Below are positions 1 through 6,518 of a stretch of DNA of 7,901 bases, in pieces (within the stretch, counting starts at the first letter, position 1; every line of letters begins with the position of its first letter). The translations under genes were made by a program, and so were the position numbers. Under the pieces are notes generated by a model, which searched no databases, was not told where the DNA came from, and worked only from the letters and a program-made list of their open reading frames with translations. This DNA comes from Chryseobacterium gleum (GTDB lineage: Bacteria; Bacteroidota; Bacteroidia; Flavobacteriales_D; Crocinitomicaceae). The DNA is taken from positions 1-7,901 of the forward strand of contig CAMCQW010000082.1 of the NCBI GenBank assembly GCA_945877045.1, in the 5' to 3' direction.

Positions 1-121
1 ATCCCATTGCAGCGAATAAAAATAAAGGTGAAATATCTATTCTTCCTGCTAGCGTGGCTAATATTGAAATTATCCCACAAACTAAGTTCATTGCAGTAAG
101 TATGTTCGGGAGGCTAAACAT
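1..121 (-). CDS. pssA: CDP-diacylglycerol--serine O-phosphatidyltransferase, N-terminal fragment (leaves the window)
   Basis: Only the first 40 codons are present; the gene continues past the left edge. Reading the minus strand from the ATG at 121-119 gives MFSLPNILTAMNLVCGIISI followed by a second hydrophobic stretch ending in LFLFAAMG. A 'lPNilTamNLvCGiisi' opening, followed by a short polar turn and another membrane helix, is the usual start of bacterial membrane phosphatidylserine synthases of the CDP-alcohol phosphatidyltransferase family. These make phosphatidylserine from CDP-diacylglycerol and serine, the precursor of phosphatidylethanolamine. The diagnostic DG-x2-AR...G-x3-D-x3-D catalytic motif would lie further along and cannot be checked here. 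Other CDP-alcohol transferases (for example PgsA) are possible, but the NLvCG motif favours PssA. The ATG at 121-119 is chosen because the residues following it align with the family start; no Shine-Dalgarno site is evident. It is divergent from the T9SS gene pair. Confidence 0.72.
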   Translation of the reverse strand, partial: MFSLPNILTAMNLVCGIISILATLAGRIDISPLFLFAAMG

Positions 122-264
122 TTAGTGGTTCAAATTTTCTTCGAAAAAATTTATATCTAAAATTACGTATAAATAAAGTATATTTATCGCAATTATTTAT
201 TGTTATGCAAATAACACAATTTTTTGGCAATGTTTGGGTTAATTAAGTCCAATTTTTAAAAATT
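122..264. promoter_or_regulatory. Divergent AT-rich intergenic region (pssA / PorV-like promoters)
   Basis: These 143 bp separate two divergently read genes, so both promoters should lie here. The region is strikingly AT-rich. The Bacteroidota promoter consensus is TAnnTTTG near -7, with TTTG or TTG about 20 bp upstream. Near matches to the -7 box exist, such as TATATTTA at 179-186 on the plus strand, and TAATTTTA on the minus strand. A TTTG also occurs at 223-226 on the plus strand, followed at about the right distance only by the poor box TAAGTCCA (244-251). None of these gives a convincing complete promoter, so no start site is assigned. The bases directly before the ATG at 265 are A/T only, as is common in this phylum, where translation rarely uses a Shine-Dalgarno site. 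Confidence 0.4.
199..220. repeat. Short inverted repeat in the divergent promoter region, possible operator
   Basis: TGTTAT (201-206) and ATAACA (211-216) are perfect reverse complements around the 4-base centre GCAA. The outer bases ATTG...CAAT extend the symmetry imperfectly, with two extra bases in the right arm. It lies 49 bp upstream of the PorV-like start and about 78 bp upstream of the pssA start, a position suited to a dimeric regulator acting on either gene. The arms are short and AT-rich, so it could be chance, and it is too weak and lacks the T-tract for a terminator. Confidence 0.3.
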
Positions 265-1353
265 ATGAAGGTTTTCTTGATTCTATTTTCCTTTTTTGCT
301 ACGATTTTTCAATCTAGTTTTTATTGTCAAAAATATTCCAATGAATTTTTAGCGCTTGGTGTTGGTGCTGATGCATACGGAATGGGAAATGCGGTTGTCG
401 CTTCTTCCGAGGGTGTTAGTGCTGCCTACTGGAATCCTGCGGGATTGGTGGGAGTGAAGAGTTGGTTGGAAGCTAGCGTTATGCACTCTGAATTTTTTGC
501 TGGAATTGCCAAGTATGATTATGTGGGATTAGCGCATGCTATTAATGATCGCAGTGCGCTTAGCCTTTCTTTTATTCGTTTTGGTGTCGATGACATTCCA
601 AATACAACTCAGTTGATAGATAATAACGGTGTTATCAATTACGATAATATCACGACTTTTACGGCAGGAGATTATGCTTTTTTGGGCTCATATGCTTCTA
701 AATTAAAGGTCGAAGGGATGAGTGTTGGCGGTACTGTAAAGATAATATATAGAAAAGTAGGGGATTTTGCGAAAGCTTGGGGATTTGGTTTAGATGCTGG
801 CTGGAAATACCAAGTAAATAAAACATGGCGTTTTGGGGTGGTTGCCCGTGATCTTACTTCTACTTTTAATTCGTGGGTCTTTAACTTGGATCCGGAAATG
901 CAACAGGTTTTCTTAGCCACAGGAAATGAAATACCGAGTAATGGGCTCGAGTTAACGTTACCCAGAATTATTCTCGCCTCTGCTTGTCAATTTGACTTAG
1001 GAAAAAAAGGATTAAGTATTGGCGGTGAAATTGACTTTGATGTTACCACCGATGGAAAAAGAAATACGCTAATAAGTGCAGCGCCTTTTTCTGTAGATCC
1101 CCATGCAGGTATCCAGTTTGGCTACCGCGATATTGTTAAATTAAGAGGAGGAATCTCTTCTGTTCAGTCGTTTAGTAGAATGGATGGCACTAAATATTGG
1201 GGCGTCCAGCCTAATATTGGTTTGGGGGTTGGTATTAAAGGCTTTCATTTAGATTATGCTTTTACTCGACTAGGTGATGCGGATGCTAATTTTTACACGC
1301 ATATCTTTTCAATAAAATTTAAATTAGCAAAACCGAAAAATGCTGTGAAATGA
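265..1353 (+). CDS. PorV/PorQ-family outer-membrane protein, PorV2 type (T9SS-associated)
   Basis: A 362-residue predicted outer-membrane beta-barrel of the FadL-like PorV/PorQ family. Residues 1-22 form a Sec signal peptide (MK followed by a Phe/Leu-rich core); cleavage is likely around Cys21-Gln22, and the site lacks the small residue before Cys expected of a lipobox. Residues 29-60 hold the family hallmark: LALGVGADAYGMGNAVVAS then SAAYWNPAGL. The rest alternates hydrophobic and polar residues, as in transmembrane beta-strands, and includes RFGVDDIPNT (about 111-120), which I recall as typical of PorV-like proteins that are paired with a C25 protein. In the known T9SS, PorV binds the C-terminal signal of cargo after passage through the Sov/SprA pore and delivers it to the PorU sortase. 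Length fits the family (P. gingivalis PorV is about 390 residues). The ATG at 265 is the first in frame and directly precedes the signal peptide. Its stop overlaps the next gene's start (ATGA at 1350-1353), so the two are almost certainly co-translated. Assignment to PorV2 rather than PorV or PorQ rests mainly on the neighbour and remembered motifs. Confidence 0.85.
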   Translation: MKVFLILFSFFATIFQSSFYCQKYSNEFLALGVGADAYGMGNAVVASSEGVSAAYWNPAGLVGVKSWLEASVMHSEFFAGIAKYDYVGLAHAINDRSALSLSFIRFGVDDIPNTTQLIDNNGVINYDNITTFTAGDYAFLGSYASKLKVEGMSVGGTVKIIYRKVGDFAKAWGFGLDAGWKYQVNKTWRFGVVARDLTSTFNSWVFNLDPEMQQVFLATGNEIPSNGLELTLPRIILASACQFDLGKKGLSIGGEIDFDVTTDGKRNTLISAAPFSVDPHAGIQFGYRDIVKLRGGISSVQSFSRMDGTKYWGVQPNIGLGVGIKGFHLDYAFTRLGDADANFYTHIFSIKFKLAKPKNAVK

Positions 1354-4300
1354 AAAAGATTTTTACTGTTTTAAGTTGTTTTTTTCTTTATTTTTCCGCT
1401 GAAGCACAAACTTTTGGGAATGAATGGATTAATTATTCCCAACAGTATTATTCATTTTATCTTGCACAGACCGGCCTCTATAAAATTGATGTTGCTTCCT
1501 TAACGGCTGCTGGGATTCCTGTTAATTCCTTTACTGCAGGAAATGTCCAAATTTTTGGCCGTCAAAAAGAAATTCCTTTGTATATTCAAGATGGGGGAGA
1601 TAATTTACTTGATGCAGGTGATCAGATCTTTTTTTATGCTGAAAAGAATGATGGTTGGTTAGATTCTACTCTTTACGACAACCCAACGTGGATGGGAAAC
1701 CCGAAATTTAGTTTATACAACGATACCATTCAATATTTCTTCACATGGAATACCAGTGAAAATAATAAGCGCTATGTGGTAGAAAATGACGTGGATTTCA
1801 ATTCATATGTTCCTTCGAATTATGTGTTTTCTGAAAAATGGCAATCTTTTGCACAGGCTTATATTGAAGGGGAAAAATCTTCTGAAGCGGCAAGTTCATT
1901 TTATGTGTCCGGTGAAGGGTGGGGGAGTACCGTGCAAAATGGCATTAATGGATACACCTGGAATTTTTCGTCCACGCTTTTAGAAAATGTGTATCAAGGA
2001 CTTGATGCGCCTTTGGTGAATTATCGAGCCGTAACAGTTGGCGCATCTAATGCTGCTTTTGGTGGTATTGGAAACCATCATTCGCTTCATACAATTGGCG
2101 CCACTAATTATGTGCTAATGGACACGGTTTTTACCGGGTATCAGGGGATATACATCAACAAATATTTCCCGGTTTCTGCCTTACCAGCTGCCGGAAGCAC
2201 GAACTACAAAGTAAATATTATCGGTGATCAAAGTGCGCTGTCTGATTTTCAATCCTTAAATTATTGGTCCTTCGTTTATCCACGTTCCCCCTCTTTTTTG
2301 AATGCCAACAAAACTTCTTTTTTGGTGGAGAATAATCCTTCTCAATCCAAAATTAGACTTAACATGACAGCGCTTTCTATTCCAACCAGTTATTGCTTTG
2401 TACTAGGGGATATTCCAAGGAAACTTCCTGTTATTGCGGTTTCTCCTGGAAATTATCAGGTGCTCATTCCAAATAGTAACAACGGGAGCAACCAAAAAGT
2501 GGTGCTTCAAGATGCCAGCACTTTCTACAATATAAATGCATTTAAGCTAGTTAATAATACAGGGTTTTTTACCAATTTCTCGACGATTCCGAATTTAGAA
2601 AAAGCCTTGCTTTTTGTTTATCACCCAAAGTTAGAAACTTCAGTAATCGATTATGCGACGTATCGGAGTTCAATTTTAGGCGGGGATTACAACGTGATAT
2701 TATCTAAAGTGGATGAATTATACCAGCAATTTGGCGGAGGAATCCCAAAGCATATCAATGGACTGAGAAGGTATGCTCACTATATTTATACGCTCTCCAC
2801 ACAAAAACCAGTTGGATTGTATTTGTTAGGAAAAGGTATTCGAGAAGCCAATGTAACTTCTGCCTTGTCTTCTGGCCCAGGATCTCGGACTTCCCCCGCT
2901 AATTATGCTTTATCGCTTGTGCCTTCATTCGGACAGCCATCTTGCGATGTTTGTATTACCTCAAATTTAGCTGGAACGGATCGATGGACGCCTTTAATCC
3001 CTACTGGAAGAATATCGGTTAATAATAATGCCGAGTTACAGACTTACTTTACAAAAGTGAAGGAGTTTGAATTGCAGCAAGACCCTGGTTCTATTTATTC
3101 ATCACAATCAAAGGATTGGCAAAAACAAATCTTGCATTTCTCGGGGGGGAATAATTCAAATGAGCAGTATTTATTTCAGACTTATTTAAACCAAATGGCA
3201 CTGCTTGCCGAGGATGATTATTTCGGTGGGAATACAACCTTGGTGGCAAAACAATCGGGCAATCCCTTGACGCCTTTACAGGTTCAGGCGATTCAAGATA
3301 GAATTCAAGAAGGCGTTACAGTGATGAACTTTTTCGGACATGCGTCTTCTTCCATTAGTGGTTTTGACGTTAATCTTGATGAGCCACAAAATTGGGACAA
3401 TCAGGGTCGATATCCATTATTAATTGCTAATTCTTGTTACAACGGAAATATCTTTCAAAGTGCTTCCACTAAATCAGAGCAATTTGTACTAACGCCGAAT
3501 GCAGGGGTGATTGCTTATTTAGGGACAATTAATTATGGTTTTACATCGGCACTTAATGATTTCTCCAATCATTTTTACCGCCAGTTTTCCAAAGATAATT
3601 ATGGTGGAACAATCGGATCTCATATTAGGAATCTAATTGATACCGTTATGAATGTGAATTCAGATTTGGTAACTGAATCAACTTTTTCCCAAATGACGTT
3701 GCACGGGGATCCAATGCTTCGCTTAAATCCTCATAATAAACCTGAAATAGAACTAACAGATCCCAGAATAACTTTTGGACCGGATGACATAACGCTCGCA
3801 ACAGATTCTATCGATATTGCAGTAACGATTCGAAATTTAGGACAATCCATTCCGGGTGATTTTACTCTTCAAATTCTACGCGATTTTCCAGGCTCAATCG
3901 CTGATTCCAACTATGTGTTTATTGTGAATGGAATAGATTATGAGAAAACCATACAAGTAAAAATTCCTTTTTATCCATTGATTGGTGTTGGCTTGAATCG
4001 CTTTACAATCAGTGCTGATATTCCTTCTGACATTCCCGAGCAATATGATGAAATAACGAATAATCAAGTATTGAAAAATTTCATGATCAATATTGACGGC
4101 ATTGTTCCTATTTTACCCATGGATTTTGCGGTTGTGCCAAGAGATACCATAGCTCTTTTTGGTTCAACAATCGATCCCTTGGCTCCTATGAATACCTATC
4201 GTTTTGAGTTGGATACCATTCACACTTTTAATAGTGGTTTCCGAAGATATGCCACTGTTTCTGGTCTTGGCGGTGTGAAATCAGTAAATTGGAATCAATG

Positions 4301-6518
4301 GATTTCGGGAGTATCTAATATGTCTTCGCCAGTAATTATGGTTGATAGCACCGTTTATTATTGGCGCATTGCCATTGATGAACCCCTTCCAATGTGGAAA
4401 ACGCGCTCGTTTCAATACATCATTAATAAGGAAGGGTGGGGACAGGATGATTTTCATCAGTTTACCTTTAACACTCCTGTTGGAGTTAATCTTAATCAAA
4501 TTAATGAACACCGTGAATTTACCCCCATTCAAAAAACGATTTCTTGTCTCACCTTAGCATCTACTTCGTCGCCATTTATTTTCGATAATGCCTGGTACTT
4601 GAACGATGAACAGCAAGAATATGAGATTTGCAATCTGACCCCCAAATTCCATGTAGCCATCATTGATAAAGCTACCTTGTTGCCTTGGGAAACGCGCTAT
4701 ATTTATCCAAATGGCACCGTTGTAAATCCGAATAATAATTTCGGAAATGCAAATGACAATGCAGGATGTAAGCCCCGTCCTATGAGGTATTTCACGTTCC
4801 ATCAAAATGTCCCGGCACAAATAGATGCTTTTCAAAATCTTGTAGAAAATGTCGTTGAAAACGGAGATTATATTTTGATTTACACGCCTATGAGTACTCG
4901 TTACGATTGGTGGAATTTATATGATCCAGGATTGTACACAACATTCTTGAATCTTGGTTCTGACAGTATTTATGCCGGTAGACCAAATCGTCCATTTATA
5001 TTTTTAACGCGAAAAGGTGATCCAAGTTTTGTTGTTGAATTGGTTTCCCAAAATAACGAGAATATTTTCCTTGATACGATCATTTCTGGTTCTCAATTGA
5101 TTGGGATAGAAACTAGTCCTTTGATAGGGCCCGTGTCTGAATGGAAGTCGCTTTTTTGGAAAAGAGACGCTTTGGAACAAACTGTAGGGGATTCCACCAT
5201 GTTAAATATAAAATTGTTCAATGCTTATGGTGCCTATCAATATACGATCGATACGCTAATGACCGCAAATGATTCTATTATTCAATTGACAAATCTTATT
5301 GATCCGGCTTTATATCCCTACATGCGACTTGAGGCAAAATATTACGATTCGGTGACCCAAACTCCCGCTCAAATCGATTTCTGGCATGTTGTTTTTGCGC
5401 CGCTACCAGAGGCAGCAATTGATGCAAGCGCAGGGATTACTTGGACAATATTAAACGATACACTTCAAGAAGGTCAATCTGTTAAATTTGCTGTGGATGT
5501 CCGTAACATCAGTGATTATGGAATGGATTCCTTATTGGTTAGTTATTATATTGTCGACAAAGACGAAATGATTCATCCGATATCTTACCCAAGGCAAGCG
5601 CCCCTCTTAGCTGGAAATATATTGCGCGACACCATCGAGTTTTCTTCCTTGGGATTGGTAGGTGAAAATTGGCTTAGAATGGAAATAAATCCTTACGTTG
5701 ATTTGGTTCAAGCTTTTACCGATCAGCCAGAATTAACACATATAAATAATCTATTACAGTTCCCTTTTACGGTGCAATCGGAAGATATCAACCCTATTTT
5801 GGACGTAACATTCAATGGTCAGCACATTCTTAATAATGACATTATTGCGCCTACCACAGAAATTGTCATGAGTTTAAAAGATGAAAATCCATATTTGGTA
5901 ATGAGTGAAGATGCGGACACCTCCTTGTTTGGTGTCTACATCACTGATCCTGATGGGATTCAACTAAAAATTCCTTTTATGAATGCGAATGGTGAAGTTG
6001 TTATGCAATGGATTCCTGCAGAAATTCAAAACAAGAAATTCAAAATCATTTACCCCACTTATTTTGAAAAAACGGGTACGTACACATTGCTGGTGCAGGG
6101 AAGTGATAAGACTGGAAATCTTTCGGGGGATTTTGAGTATAAAATTAATTTTGAGGTTATTCATGAATCAGCGATTACTGAATTCTTAAATTATCCCAAT
6201 CCATTCTCTACCAGTACGCGTTTTGTCTTTACTGTTACGGGCGATGCCTTACCCGATGATATATTAATCCAAGTGATGAATATCAATGGCAGAGTGGTGC
6301 GAGAAATTACAGAAGGTGAATTAGGTGTTATTCGAATTGGAAGAAACATTACTGATTATGCCTGGGATGGAAGGGATCAATTTGGTGACCAATTAGCCAA
6401 TGGAATTTATTTATATCGTGTTCAAGCAAAAATTAATGGTCAAAACATTAAGCAATTAGAATCTGGCGCAGATAAGTTTATTCAAAAAGGATTGGGGAAA
6501 ATGTACCTTATTCGTTAA
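1350..6518 (+). CDS. Gingipain-family (C25) T9SS sortase-like protein, PorU2 type, long multidomain form
   Basis: A 1722-residue exported protein. Residues 1-20 are a Sec signal peptide ending AEAQ. About 23-115 is the PorU-like N-terminal beta region (NYSQQYYSFYLAQTGLYKID; later NDGWLDSTLY). The peptidase C25 domain spans about 417-795: His664 in NFFGHASSS and Cys696 in ANSCYNGN match the gingipain His-Cys dyad, with 32 residues between them, close to the 33 of RgpB; LHGDPMLRLNP closes the domain. Next come a CARDB/Ig-like module (about 800-912), an Fn3-like module (about 925-1060) with YYWRIA and GWGQ, an ILEI/PANDER-like segment (about 1099-1233), a beta-sandwich-like stretch (about 1240-1355), a second CARDB-like module (1355-1471), another beta module, and a FlgD-like/T9SS-type C-terminal domain (1611-1722: NYPNPFS, WDGRDQFG, NGIYLYRV, ending KMYLIR). 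The known sortase PorU cleaves C-terminal signals and links cargo to A-LPS at the cell surface; P. gingivalis PorU is about 1158 residues, so this is far longer. The catalytic pair is intact, so activity is plausible, but substrate and sortase role are inferred. The start is fixed by the ATGA overlap with the PorV-like gene and the signal peptide. Confidence 0.88.
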   Translation: MKKIFTVLSCFFLYFSAEAQTFGNEWINYSQQYYSFYLAQTGLYKIDVASLTAAGIPVNSFTAGNVQIFGRQKEIPLYIQDGGDNLLDAGDQIFFYAEKNDGWLDSTLYDNPTWMGNPKFSLYNDTIQYFFTWNTSENNKRYVVENDVDFNSYVPSNYVFSEKWQSFAQAYIEGEKSSEAASSFYVSGEGWGSTVQNGINGYTWNFSSTLLENVYQGLDAPLVNYRAVTVGASNAAFGGIGNHHSLHTIGATNYVLMDTVFTGYQGIYINKYFPVSALPAAGSTNYKVNIIGDQSALSDFQSLNYWSFVYPRSPSFLNANKTSFLVENNPSQSKIRLNMTALSIPTSYCFVLGDIPRKLPVIAVSPGNYQVLIPNSNNGSNQKVVLQDASTFYNINAFKLVNNTGFFTNFSTIPNLEKALLFVYHPKLETSVIDYATYRSSILGGDYNVILSKVDELYQQFGGGIPKHINGLRRYAHYIYTLSTQKPVGLYLLGKGIREANVTSALSSGPGSRTSPANYALSLVPSFGQPSCDVCITSNLAGTDRWTPLIPTGRISVNNNAELQTYFTKVKEFELQQDPGSIYSSQSKDWQKQILHFSGGNNSNEQYLFQTYLNQMALLAEDDYFGGNTTLVAKQSGNPLTPLQVQAIQDRIQEGVTVMNFFGHASSSISGFDVNLDEPQNWDNQGRYPLLIANSCYNGNIFQSASTKSEQFVLTPNAGVIAYLGTINYGFTSALNDFSNHFYRQFSKDNYGGTIGSHIRNLIDTVMNVNSDLVTESTFSQMTLHGDPMLRLNPHNKPEIELTDPRITFGPDDITLATDSIDIAVTIRNLGQSIPGDFTLQILRDFPGSIADSNYVFIVNGIDYEKTIQVKIPFYPLIGVGLNRFTISADIPSDIPEQYDEITNNQVLKNFMINIDGIVPILPMDFAVVPRDTIALFGSTIDPLAPMNTYRFELDTIHTFNSGFRRYATVSGLGGVKSVNWNQWISGVSNMSSPVIMVDSTVYYWRIAIDEPLPMWKTRSFQYIINKEGWGQDDFHQFTFNTPVGVNLNQINEHREFTPIQKTISCLTLASTSSPFIFDNAWYLNDEQQEYEICNLTPKFHVAIIDKATLLPWETRYIYPNGTVVNPNNNFGNANDNAGCKPRPMRYFTFHQNVPAQIDAFQNLVENVVENGDYILIYTPMSTRYDWWNLYDPGLYTTFLNLGSDSIYAGRPNRPFIFLTRKGDPSFVVELVSQNNENIFLDTIISGSQLIGIETSPLIGPVSEWKSLFWKRDALEQTVGDSTMLNIKLFNAYGAYQYTIDTLMTANDSIIQLTNLIDPALYPYMRLEAKYYDSVTQTPAQIDFWHVVFAPLPEAAIDASAGITWTILNDTLQEGQSVKFAVDVRNISDYGMDSLLVSYYIVDKDEMIHPISYPRQAPLLAGNILRDTIEFSSLGLVGENWLRMEINPYVDLVQAFTDQPELTHINNLLQFPFTVQSEDINPILDVTFNGQHILNNDIIAPTTEIVMSLKDENPYLVMSEDADTSLFGVYITDPDGIQLKIPFMNANGEVVMQWIPAEIQNKKFKIIYPTYFEKTGTYTLLVQGSDKTGNLSGDFEYKINFEVIHESAITEFLNYPNPFSTSTRFVFTVTGDALPDDILIQVMNINGRVVREITEGELGVIRIGRNITDYAWDGRDQFGDQLANGIYLYRVQAKINGQNIKQLESGADKFIQKGLGKMYLIR

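Noticed and set aside
3..125. Short plus-strand open frame ending TAG at 123-125
   Set aside because: It lies opposite the pssA fragment, whose minus-strand translation matches a known family start; the plus frame matches nothing I recognise.
265..330. Possible lipoprotein signal at Cys21 of the PorV-like protein
   Set aside because: Tyr precedes the Cys where a small residue is required, and the family members are barrels with ordinary Sec signals.
672..920. 82-codon minus-strand open frame within the PorV-like gene
   Set aside because: It is antisense to a clear beta-barrel gene, with no recognisable motif or start context.
4281..4835. Several 70-93 codon open frames on both strands inside the PorU2-like gene
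   Set aside because: They are shadows of a gene whose frame is continuous and matches known domains; their translations show no motif.
5964..6189. Overlapping small open frames near the 3' end of the PorU2-like gene
   Set aside because: Same reason: the main frame continues through to a recognisable C-terminal domain.
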